A stretch of DNA of 29,714 bases from Methanobacteriota archaeon (GTDB lineage: Archaea > Thermoplasmatota > Thermoplasmata > UBA10834): the NCBI GenBank assembly GCA_011391345.1, contig JAABQR010000114.1, positions 1-29,714 on the forward strand. The letters are read 5' to 3'. The notes below the pieces were generated by a model that did no database searches, had not been told where the DNA came from, and saw only the letters and a program-made list of their open reading frames with translations. The translations under genes were made by a program, and so were the position numbers. Positions 22,755 through 29,714 of this stretch are shown piece after piece. Positions within the stretch are counted from its first letter, which is position 1. Each line of letters starts with the position of its first letter.

Positions 22755-25700
22755 ATGCACGGAATCGTGGGTGGTAGCGTGCCGATACGCGCATTGCTCG
22801 TGGACGACGACGTCGCATACCTAGAGGTCCTGAGCTTCTTCCTCGAGCGAGAGGGTTCGATAGAGAGCGAGACCGCAACGTCTGCCAGGGCGGCCTTGGA
22901 CCTGCTCTCCAAGAAGGAGTACGACGCAATCGTCTCGGACTACCTCATGCCTGACATGGACGGTCTCGAACTGCTCAAAATCGTCAGGCTCCAGGGAAAG
23001 GATGTCCCGTTCATAATGCTCACAGGACGAGGCAGGGAGGACGTTGCGATACAGGCTCTGAACAGCGGGGCCGATTTCTACATACAGAAGGGCGGGGACC
23101 CGAAGGCGCAGTACACTGACCTCTCGAACATGATCAAGAGGTCTGCCCAGCAGAGACGAGCTGAGAGGAGCGTCAGGGAAGGGGAACGGTTCCTCAAGGG
23201 TCTATTCTTGAGCATCCAGGATGGAGTCACCGTCCTGAACAAGGATCTTGTCATCGAGATGGTCAATCCCACCATCGAGAAATGGTACGCGGAATCGATG
23301 CCCCTGGTGGGCAAGAAGTGCTACGAGGCGTATCGAGGCAGGTCTGAGCCGTGCGACGTATGCCCCACACTCAAGACTGTCAGGACTGGCAGGATGGCCA
23401 ACGAGCGAATCAAGAAGGGCGGTGTCAGTGATGGGAACGAAGGATGGTTGGATGTCTACAGCTTCCCGATACTGAACGAAGCGACTGGCGAGGTCGAGCG
23501 CGTCATCGAGTACCTGCGGGACGTGACCGAGGAGGAATCGGCGAAGGCATCGTTGAGGGACAGCGAACGCAAATACAGGATGCTCGTGGACCTGGCGAAC
23601 GAGGGCATACTCGCGATAGAGTCAGGCGGGACAATCGGTTTTGTCAACCCGAGGATGGCGGAGATGCTCGGCTGCGAGGTCGAGGACCTGATTGGGAAAC
23701 ACATACGCTCTATCGTCGATGCGACGTGGGCGGAATCGGTCGGGTCGGCCAAACTCCACAGAGCCTTGGACGGTGGCGAGCGCTTCGAGCTGGTGCTCGC
23801 CAGGAAAGATGGTTCCACGGTCAATGTGATTGTGGCTGCCTCCCCTCTGTCTGCGGGTAGCGGTCTGTTCCAGGGCGCGATGGCGGTGGTCACGGAAATA
23901 ACCGAGATCAAGGCCGTCATGGAAAGCCTGGCATCGTCGGAGGAGAAGTTCGCTAAGATATTCCAGGATTCGCCACAACTGATTATGATTGCGCGGACGT
24001 CCGACTCGACGATCCTCGAAGTGAATGATTCGTTCACCAGGGTCACAGGGTATCGGAGGGATCAGCTACTTGGAAAGAATCCTGTTGAACTGGGGATATT
24101 CTCGAAGGAGTTGGTTGTTAGATTCGAGGAGTCTTTTGGGAACGAGGGGACCATACGCGATCTGGAGGTTCCGATTGGGACGGTAACAGGGGAGCCACAC
24201 CTCGTTCGGGTATCCGGCCACAGGATGATGCTTCAAGGTGAGCAATGCACGGTACTCGTCTCGTGCGACATATCCGCCGACGTAGTGGGAATGAATGTGC
24301 TCAGGCGTGAGAGGGACGTACTGAAGGCCATTTTGGAGTCTAACCCTGATGGAATCGTGATCACGGACCTAGATGGCAATGTGGTGGAGTGCAATCTCGC
24401 ACTGCTGACGTTGTTGGGCAACGTCTCCAAGGAGCAGTTCATCGGCAGGAACGTGTTCACGCAGTTGAAGGAGATCGATGCGGCGAAGGCCAAGCGCGTC
24501 GGCGCGAAGCTCATGAGTGAAGGGCTCGTGAGAAACATCTCGTTCGAGCTCGCTCGCGAGGACGGGATCAAGGTCCATGCGGACGTGTCTGCCGTGGTCG
24601 TGAAAGACCAGTTGCGGAAACCGCTCTACTTGATCGGCATAGTTCGTGACGTTACCGACCAGGTCCGGCACGAGGCGGAGCTCGAGGATGCACTGGAAGA
24701 CAGGAGACAGCTGGTATCCATCATCAACCAGAGTCCGGCGGTCGCCTTCCTTTGGCGCGCGGCGCCTGGGTGGCCGGTGGATTATGTCTCAGAGAATGTG
24801 CGGCAGTTCGGATACGAGGCGGGGGAGCTGACATCCGATGTCGTTCGCTTCGCATCAATCGTGCACCCGGACGACCTCGAGAGGATTGTGACGGAGGTCC
24901 AGACCCACGTCAAGGATGGCCGGTCGGAGTTCGAGCAGGAGTACAGACTCGTGTCACCTGATGGCAAGGTCCATTGGGTCTACGATAGGACCTTGGTGAT
25001 CAGGGACCGAACGGGCGCGGTCGATTCGTATCAGGGCATCGTGGTCGATATCACGGATCGGAAGGATGTGCTCGAGAAGTTGTCCAGGGCGGAGAGGCAG
25101 CTGAAGATGTTCATGGACATGTCGCCAGTGGTCAAATTCATGAAAGGCCGAGATGGCAGATACGTCTACGTGAACAAGGCGTACCAGGAGGTCTTCGGTA
25201 TCACTCCCGATGAGTGGATCGGGAAGACCGACCGCGAGCTGTTCCCATCCGAAGTCGCCGAGAGACTGATGGCAACGGATAGGAAGGTTTTCGAGAGTGG
25301 TAAGTTCCACGCGTCCCTCGAGGTCATCCCGCGGGAGGACGGCCTTCGCGAGTTCCTTACATACAGGTTCCTGGTGCCCAGCATAACGGGGGGAGAGGAC
25401 CTGCTGGCAGGAGTCGCAATCGACCTGACCGAGGAGCGACGATATGAGAGGGCCCTCAAGGCGGCGAACGAGAAGCTCACCCTCCTAGGCAGCATGACCC
25501 GGCACGATATCACGAACCAGCTGGCCGTCCTGGCCGGCTGGCTGGACATCACGAGAGACGATGTGAAGGACCCGGTCATTATCAAGCGTTTCGATGACAT
25601 GAAGGCAGCGGCCGACACGATTCAGAGGCTACTCATGTTCACTTCCGAGTACCAGGACCTGGGACTGCAGGAACCCGTTTGGATCCCTGCGGCCGAGGCC

Positions 25701-26111
25701 TTCTCGAACGGTGTGCTCGGCCTTCAGCTGGAGGGTGTCCAGGTAGAGGTCGACTTGCCTGGACTCGAGGTCTACGCAGACCCGATGTTCGAGAGGGTCT
25801 TCAGGAACCTCGCCGACAACTCCATCAGGCACGGCGAGAAGCTCTCCAGGATGAAGGTCACACAGCGGTCGGAGGGCAACGAACTGATCCTGACATACGA
25901 GGATGACGGCGTTGGCATCCCTGAGGATATTAAGGACAGGATATTCGAGAAGGGTTTTGGGAAACACACCGGGTTCGGCCTCTTCATGGCCCGCCAGGTG
26001 CTGGGCCTGACAGGCCTGTCCATCCAAGAGACTGGAACGCAGGGGTCGGGCGTCAGGTTCGAGATACGCGTCCCCGAAGGCGCCTATAGGTATTCCCCAG
26101 CCAAGGGTTAA
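22755..26111 (+). CDS. Hybrid sensor histidine kinase: receiver, about six PAS domains, kinase
   Basis: 1118 residues, soluble, with no membrane span. An N-terminal receiver (about 10-125) has acceptor D62 in VSDYLMPDMDG and K112. About six PAS domains follow (roughly 147-265, 272-385, 395-510, 520-640, 655-775, 785-900). The first has C189, C200 and C203 in a PCDVCP setting, suggesting redox or metal sensing. The kinase part has the phospho-acceptor H917 in SMTRHDITNQL, an archaeal-type H box, then a HATPase domain with the N box around N1018, a DDGVGIP G1 box and the GFGLF lid region. The receiver-first order means it probably receives a phosphoryl signal and relays it. ATG 22755 is listed; GTG 22779 behind GGGTGGT (MPIRALLVDDD) may be the true start. 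Confidence 0.9.
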   Translation: MHGIVGGSVPIRALLVDDDVAYLEVLSFFLEREGSIESETATSARAALDLLSKKEYDAIVSDYLMPDMDGLELLKIVRLQGKDVPFIMLTGRGREDVAIQALNSGADFYIQKGGDPKAQYTDLSNMIKRSAQQRRAERSVREGERFLKGLFLSIQDGVTVLNKDLVIEMVNPTIEKWYAESMPLVGKKCYEAYRGRSEPCDVCPTLKTVRTGRMANERIKKGGVSDGNEGWLDVYSFPILNEATGEVERVIEYLRDVTEEESAKASLRDSERKYRMLVDLANEGILAIESGGTIGFVNPRMAEMLGCEVEDLIGKHIRSIVDATWAESVGSAKLHRALDGGERFELVLARKDGSTVNVIVAASPLSAGSGLFQGAMAVVTEITEIKAVMESLASSEEKFAKIFQDSPQLIMIARTSDSTILEVNDSFTRVTGYRRDQLLGKNPVELGIFSKELVVRFEESFGNEGTIRDLEVPIGTVTGEPHLVRVSGHRMMLQGEQCTVLVSCDISADVVGMNVLRRERDVLKAILESNPDGIVITDLDGNVVECNLALLTLLGNVSKEQFIGRNVFTQLKEIDAAKAKRVGAKLMSEGLVRNISFELAREDGIKVHADVSAVVVKDQLRKPLYLIGIVRDVTDQVRHEAELEDALEDRRQLVSIINQSPAVAFLWRAAPGWPVDYVSENVRQFGYEAGELTSDVVRFASIVHPDDLERIVTEVQTHVKDGRSEFEQEYRLVSPDGKVHWVYDRTLVIRDRTGAVDSYQGIVVDITDRKDVLEKLSRAERQLKMFMDMSPVVKFMKGRDGRYVYVNKAYQEVFGITPDEWIGKTDRELFPSEVAERLMATDRKVFESGKFHASLEVIPREDGLREFLTYRFLVPSITGGEDLLAGVAIDLTEERRYERALKAANEKLTLLGSMTRHDITNQLAVLAGWLDITRDDVKDPVIIKRFDDMKAAADTIQRLLMFTSEYQDLGLQEPVWIPAAEAFSNGVLGLQLEGVQVEVDLPGLEVYADPMFERVFRNLADNSIRHGEKLSRMKVTQRSEGNELILTYEDDGVGIPEDIKDRIFEKGFGKHTGFGLFMARQVLGLTGLSIQETGTQGSGVRFEIRVPEGAYRYSPAKG

Positions 26112-26143
26112 TTATCCTCAGGTGTTCTGGTCCTACGAGCACC

Positions 26144-26821
26144 ATGACAGGAGGAGATGACGGTCCTCGGGCCGGGGTCATGCAGCGTATCAGGACTCAT
26201 CGCAGGGTCGTCGAGGCCGAGGCGTCATGGGTCTCCTGCACTGTCCTGTTCTTCTGCACGGTGTACGTCGTCCTCGACAGGGATGTCCTGTGGTCGGCGT
26301 TCGGAGTCGCTGCCCTCTCTCTATACATCCTCCCAATCGTGTCGAAGTGGGATCCGTTCCAGGCGCTTCCTTGGGAGATGACGCTGTTGTTGTCCTCCCC
26401 CATAGTCCTGCACATATCCGAGGGCTCTCGCGCGCTGAGTGGCAGCATCGATTGGTGGGACAACATCACATCAATCTCGTTCGCTCTCTCCTTCGCGACC
26501 ATAGGATTCCTCCTGACCTTGGAACTGCACATGTACACCGATGTGAGGATGAACAGGTCATTCTCGATCTTCTTCGTGATCATGTTCACGGTGGCTATCT
26601 CGGGTTTCTGGCAGACCGGGGAGTATCTGAGCGACGTCTTGGTCGGCACTGACCACCTCTCCTCCAACTCTCAGGTCATGACTGAGTTCCTCTGGGCGAC
26701 TGTCGGCGGCCTGGTGATGGGCTTCGTGTACGGAGCGTACATCAAGGCCATGCCGTGGTCCAGGCGCGAAGTCCTCGGCCTCATACACTTCTGGGAGGTG
26801 CCTGGATGGAAAAAAGGCTGA
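26144..26821 (+). CDS. Multispanning membrane protein, divergent paralog of the next gene
   Basis: 225 residues with about six hydrophobic segments. It aligns by eye along most of its length with the following gene: WDNITSISFALSFATIGF here against WDHLTHAMSSSLIAALGF there, and IMFTVAISGFWQTGEY against VMFTMAMGVSWEVMEY. The pair resembles the YjdF/DUF2238 type of integral membrane protein. In this copy the His/Asp/Glu positions conserved in the partner are largely replaced (WDN for WDH, SNSQVMTEFL for SLSDTMVDLL), so it may be a non-catalytic or structural partner. It follows the sensor kinase by 32 nt that contain a TATA-like TTAATTAT. The start is uncertain: ATG 26144 has no ribosome site; ATG 26180 is in frame. 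Confidence 0.75.
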   Translation: MTGGDDGPRAGVMQRIRTHRRVVEAEASWVSCTVLFFCTVYVVLDRDVLWSAFGVAALSLYILPIVSKWDPFQALPWEMTLLLSSPIVLHISEGSRALSGSIDWWDNITSISFALSFATIGFLLTLELHMYTDVRMNRSFSIFFVIMFTVAISGFWQTGEYLSDVLVGTDHLSSNSQVMTEFLWATVGGLVMGFVYGAYIKAMPWSRREVLGLIHFWEVPGWKKG

Positions 26822-27435
26822 GGCTCATATCCAGGATGATGCAGGCCGGCATGGCATCGGTCGCCATTGCTGGCGTTGTGACGGAGAACCTCACATGGGT
26901 CCCGGTAGCCGTGGTCTCGTTGGTGGTCTCCGCGGTACCTTCCCTTCTCAGGCGCGACCTCCACCTGGTCCTCCCTGTCGAGTTGAACCTGTGGATAGTC
27001 CTCGCCTTGTTCCTGCACGTCATAGGGGGTTTCTCAGGGTTCTACGACAACCTTCCTGGTTGGGACCACCTGACGCATGCGATGTCTTCCTCTCTCATAG
27101 CCGCGCTGGGATTCGTGACCGTCGTCGCATTGGACAAGTATGTCGAATCGATCTACCTTCCGGGGTCCTTCCTCGCCTTCATCATCGTCATGTTCACGAT
27201 GGCCATGGGGGTATCCTGGGAAGTGATGGAGTATGTCGTCGACGAGGTGACTGGGAGCAATATGCAGTACTCCCTCTCCGATACCATGGTGGACCTTCTG
27301 TTCGACGCCTTCGCAGGTTTCCTCGTAGCGGCCTACGGGGCATACTACCTGAGGCATACATCCTCAGACCACTTCGTGGAGTCCCTCCAGCTCGTGGAGG
27401 CCAAAGCGAAGATCGAGGCCGTCATCAGGAGATAG
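26806..27435 (+). CDS. YjdF/DUF2238-like membrane protein
   Basis: 209 residues with about six membrane segments. It retains a set of polar residues inside the membrane region: WDHLTHAMSS, SWEVMEYVVDE and SLSDTMVDLLFDAF, the pattern that makes me compare it with YjdF/DUF2238 proteins. Their biochemical role is not established; the spaced His/Asp/Glu residues would suit metal binding or catalysis (inference). ATG 26806 has GGGAGGTG 6 nt upstream and overlaps the end of the preceding paralog by 16 nt, so the two are co-translated and may form a heteromer. A short charged C-terminal tail follows the last span. Confidence 0.78.
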   Translation: MEKRLRLISRMMQAGMASVAIAGVVTENLTWVPVAVVSLVVSAVPSLLRRDLHLVLPVELNLWIVLALFLHVIGGFSGFYDNLPGWDHLTHAMSSSLIAALGFVTVVALDKYVESIYLPGSFLAFIIVMFTMAMGVSWEVMEYVVDEVTGSNMQYSLSDTMVDLLFDAFAGFLVAAYGAYYLRHTSSDHFVESLQLVEAKAKIEAVIRR

Positions 27436-27446
27436 GGGCGGACCGG

Positions 27447-28064
27447 TCAAAGAGGAGCGACTCCCTGACGGATCATATCCTCCGCCTTCCTGAGGTCCTC
27501 CTTGGAGTTGACATTCCAGAAGCTGAGCAGCTGGTCGTCCACCTCCCTGAGTTCCGTCTCCTCCACCCTGCAGATATCCATGTGTCCAAGGGCGTTACTG
27601 ACCTTGCCGACCCCTGTCTCAAGCTCATGCGCGAAGCGCCTCAGGCCTGCTTCCCGTCTGTAGACTGCCACGAGTGGTTCGAGGAAGCCGCCTACGACCG
27701 GCACCGCCCCATCCCTCCCGGCAGCCCTGCGCGCAAGTAGCTCCAGAACCTCGGTCCGCACGAGCGGGACATCGCAAGGCACGACCGCCACGTATGTCTG
27801 TTCAGCCTTTCCGAACGCGTTTGACAGTCCTTCAAGTGGCCCTCTGCCGGAGGTGCGGTCCTCGACGGTCCTGACGCCGTGGCCGAGCGACCGTCGATAT
27901 GTGGGTCCGCAACCCGCGCCGACCGCGACGATGATGTCGTCAGTGACGCCCGAGAGTGCGCGGAGCACATGTAGCAGCATGGGCATGTCGCCGACCTCGA
28001 CAAGGCCCTTGTCTCCGCCCATGCGGCTCCCCTTCCCGCCGGCCAGGATGACTCCCGAGAGCAT
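27447..28064 (-). CDS. mobA: Molybdenum cofactor guanylyltransferase (MobA-like)
   Basis: Attaches GMP to molybdopterin for Mo/W enzymes of the DMSO-reductase type, such as formate dehydrogenase. 205 residues with the nucleotidyltransferase signature LAGGKGSRMGGDKGL near the N-terminus, then EDRTSGRGPLEGL, VVPCDVPLV for Mg and GTP, and WNVNSKEDLRKAE near the C-terminus. Start ATG 28064 is family-typical; I see no strong ribosome site. It is divergent from hypE and convergent with the membrane protein, 11 nt apart. Other NTP-transferases share the fold, but GGDKGL and the closing NVN motif favour MobA. Confidence 0.87.
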   Translation of the reverse strand: MLSGVILAGGKGSRMGGDKGLVEVGDMPMLLHVLRALSGVTDDIIVAVGAGCGPTYRRSLGHGVRTVEDRTSGRGPLEGLSNAFGKAEQTYVAVVPCDVPLVRTEVLELLARRAAGRDGAVPVVGGFLEPLVAVYRREAGLRRFAHELETGVGKVSNALGHMDICRVEETELREVDDQLLSFWNVNSKEDLRKAEDMIRQGVAPL

Positions 28065-28135
28065 GTCGACCGGTATCCAGGTGACATGTAATCAACCTAT
28101 CCCGAGGGTGCGTGCATGCCGGAGCCAGTTAGCCA

Positions 28136-28146
28136 AAAGATATTAC
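28136..28146 (+). promoter_or_regulatory. TATA-like element of hypE
   Basis: AAAGATATTAC lies about 39-49 bp upstream of the ATG at 28185, giving a leader of about 20 nt. Confidence 0.45.
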
Positions 28147-28184
28147 TACCAAGGACCTGTTCCGAACACTGGACGGTGCCCGTC

Positions 28185-29231
28185 ATGACGAAGATCACGA
28201 TGGCCCAGGGGGCAGGCGGCGAACGCATGCAGGAGTTCATACGCGAGTTCGTCCTCAACGAACTCGATCACGATTTCGGAGAGATCCCTTTGGGGGCGCT
28301 CGACGATGCTGCCATAGTGGACGGAATCGTCTTCACGACGGACACCTACACGGTCAAGCCACTGTTCTTCCCAGGTGGGGACATAGGACGCCTGGCGGTT
28401 GCAGGCACGGTCAACGACCTGTCCGTCATGGGCGCGACCCCAGTCGCCCTGTCCTGCGCCATGGTCATACAGGAGGGCTTCTCGACCGATGAACTGCACA
28501 CGATCATGCGGAGCCTCAACTCCACGGCCAGGTCAGCTGGCGTCAGGATAGTCACGGGCGACACCAAGGTCGTGGAGAAGGCCGCCATCGACGGTCTGTT
28601 CATAAACACGAGCGGGATCGGGAGGCGATCGCCCCACCTGGACCACAACATCGCGGAGATCAGGAAGTCCAGGGCGTTCAAGTGGGAATGGCCGAACGAC
28701 TCAGGGGTCTCGGACAAGGACGTCATAATCGCGTCTGGCCCCATCGGGAACCACGGCGTCGCCCTCCTGTCCTTCAGGGAGGGGTATGGCTTCGACACCG
28801 TGGTCAAGAGCGACGCAGCCCCGTTGAACCACATGATCGCTGAGGCGTTGAAGGTGGGCGGGGTCACATCCATGAAGGACCCCACAAGAGGCGGTCTCGC
28901 CAACCTTCTGAACGAGTGGTCGGAGAAATCCTCGGTCGGCATCAGCGTCAGGGAGGAGGCCATCCCCATGGACGAGGCGGTCATCGCGGCCTGCGAGATG
29001 CTCGGGATAGACCCGTTCGAGATAGGCAACGAGGGCAAGGTCATCATGGCCGTCGTGCCCGAGAAGGCCGAAGAGGTCCTGAAGGCGGTGAGGTCGGTCC
29101 CGGAGGGCGCCAGGGCGAGCATCATCGGCGAGGCGACGGCCGGCGTCAGAGGCGTGCTCATGGAGACACACACCGGCGGCAAAAGGGTCATGGAGCCCCC
29201 GGTCGGGGACCCTGTGCCCAGGATCTGCTAG
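28185..29231 (+). CDS. hypE: Hydrogenase maturation protein HypE
   Basis: Dehydrates the carbamoyl group carried on its own C-terminal cysteine to thiocyanate, which with HypF, HypC and HypD supplies the cyanide ligands of [NiFe] hydrogenase. 348 residues, PurM/ThiL-like fold. ATP-site features include QGAGGERMQEFI, the DDAA block, GTVNDLSVMGATP and TGDTKVVEK. The protein ends in PRIC, the C-terminal Cys essential to the family. ATG 28185 fits the family start; the frame upstream to 28116 has no matching sequence. The stop shares the palindrome CTAG with the stop of the convergent protease gene. Confidence 0.95.
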   Translation: MTKITMAQGAGGERMQEFIREFVLNELDHDFGEIPLGALDDAAIVDGIVFTTDTYTVKPLFFPGGDIGRLAVAGTVNDLSVMGATPVALSCAMVIQEGFSTDELHTIMRSLNSTARSAGVRIVTGDTKVVEKAAIDGLFINTSGIGRRSPHLDHNIAEIRKSRAFKWEWPNDSGVSDKDVIIASGPIGNHGVALLSFREGYGFDTVVKSDAAPLNHMIAEALKVGGVTSMKDPTRGGLANLLNEWSEKSSVGISVREEAIPMDEAVIAACEMLGIDPFEIGNEGKVIMAVVPEKAEEVLKAVRSVPEGARASIIGEATAGVRGVLMETHTGGKRVMEPPVGDPVPRIC

Positions 29232-29698
29232 CCATTCCGTCGTATGAGGTCGCGCTCTATCATGTCCACGATGGCCGGCAGGCTGGCCGACACCTTCGGT
29301 GTCAGTCCCTCGTGGAAGTTATCGACGTCCTCCGCCTCAATCGCGACAAAGAGGATCTCCTTCGGCATCCTCTCCGGCACGACCTGCCTCCCCATGGCGA
29401 GGGCGGTCGCGATGTTGAACCCGTGCGGGGAGGTCCCGTGCACGGTCCTCTTGAAGTCCTCCTCGGCCATGATGTAATGGTCCCCCGGGGAGCCGTCCTT
29501 CGTCTGTATCGCGTCGACTATCACGACCTTGTCGTAGTCCAGGACCATGTCGAGCAGCTCGAGCCCGCTCGCGGGTAGCTCCTCTATCGAAACCCCTTCT
29601 ATCCCGCGCTCCATGAGCATCCTCGCGGCGTATATCCCGACGCCGTCGTCCGACAGTATGGGGTTTCCGACGCCAACGACGAGGGTTCTCATTGTCAC
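29228..29698 (-). CDS. [NiFe] hydrogenase maturation protease
   Basis: Removes the C-terminal peptide of a hydrogenase large subunit after nickel insertion (HycI/HyaD/FrhD family). About 156 residues. Seen: VGVGNPILSDDGVG with the first acidic nickel-sensing residue, VDAIQTKDGSPG with the second, and SPHGF with a candidate His. GTG 29698 is preferred because GAGGTG precedes it by 6 nt and its GTGA may overlap the stop of an upstream gene. GTG 29707 and ATG 29692 are in-frame alternatives. It is convergent with hypE. The hydrogenase it serves is not in this window and may lie beyond the right edge. Confidence 0.9.
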   Translation of the reverse strand: MTMRTLVVGVGNPILSDDGVGIYAARMLMERGIEGVSIEELPASGLELLDMVLDYDKVVIVDAIQTKDGSPGDHYIMAEEDFKRTVHGTSPHGFNIATALAMGRQVVPERMPKEILFVAIEAEDVDNFHEGLTPKVSASLPAIVDMIERDLIRRNG

Positions 29699-29714
29699 GG
29701 GTAGCACCTCATGG

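Noticed and set aside
1..29714. CRISPR arrays, insertion sequences, phage genes or integrase attachment sites, including at the two tRNA 3' ends
   Set aside because: I saw no regularly spaced repeats, no transposase or integrase motifs, and no direct repeat of either tRNA 3' end in the window.

Overview
The window is gene-dense, high-GC archaeal chromosome. The archaeal markers are a CDC48/VCP-type tandem AAA ATPase, a Sec61-beta translocon subunit, TATA boxes about 25-35 bp upstream of genes, GGTGA/GGAGG ribosome sites, and two tRNA genes whose introns sit at position 37/38 inside textbook bulge-helix-bulge structures. Pyruvate:ferredoxin oxidoreductase, a NikR-like regulator, HypE and a hydrogenase maturation protease point to an anaerobe that makes a [NiFe] hydrogenase. 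A euryarchaeal/Thermoplasmatota-like lineage is a reasonable guess, but the sequence alone does not fix the taxon. I see no insertion sequence, prophage or CRISPR array.

Layout. 1-1704 (-): CDC48 ATPase, cut by the window edge. 1935-4892 (+): porCD (fused gamma-delta), porA, porB. 4967-7831 (-): a receiver-only response regulator, then class II lysS, then a tandem GNAT acetyltransferase. 8057-8224 (+): Sec61-beta, too short for most ORF callers. 8543-15628 (+): one compact histidine operon, hisG-D-C-H-A-B-F-IE, ending in a PHP-family phosphoesterase that probably supplies the otherwise missing histidinol-phosphatase step. 15706-16119 (+): NikR-like regulator. 16183-19868: two divergent secreted peptidases (clostripain-like C11 and M28). 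20001-20101 (-): intron-containing tRNA-Glu(CTC). 20349-20654 (+): a small exported protein of unknown function. 20751-22495: divergent nadE and a nitrilase-family protein that looks like the detached glutaminase half of NAD synthetase. 22574-22683 (+): intron-containing tRNA-Ser(GGA). 22755-26111 (+): a large receiver / multi-PAS / histidine kinase, followed by two paralogous membrane proteins. 27447-28064 (-): mobA. 28185-29231 (+): hypE. 29228-29698 (-): hydrogenase maturation protease, convergent with hypE.

How it fits together. The his block encodes the complete PRPP-to-histidine pathway if the PHP protein is the phosphatase. NikR, HypE and the protease belong to nickel and hydrogenase biology, and MobA to Mo/W cofactor biology. 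The two peptidases plus POR suggest use of external protein and fermentative pyruvate oxidation. Most notable for follow-up are: the split NAD synthetase/glutaminase pair; a recurring 12-bp element found 21-25 nt past the stop codon in three convergent intergenic gaps; the uncharacterised Met/Trp/His- and Tyr-rich exported protein with repeat-rich upstream DNA; the degenerate/intact membrane-protein pair behind the sensor kinase; the ambiguous start of the receiver protein; and several perfect palindromes at promoters.
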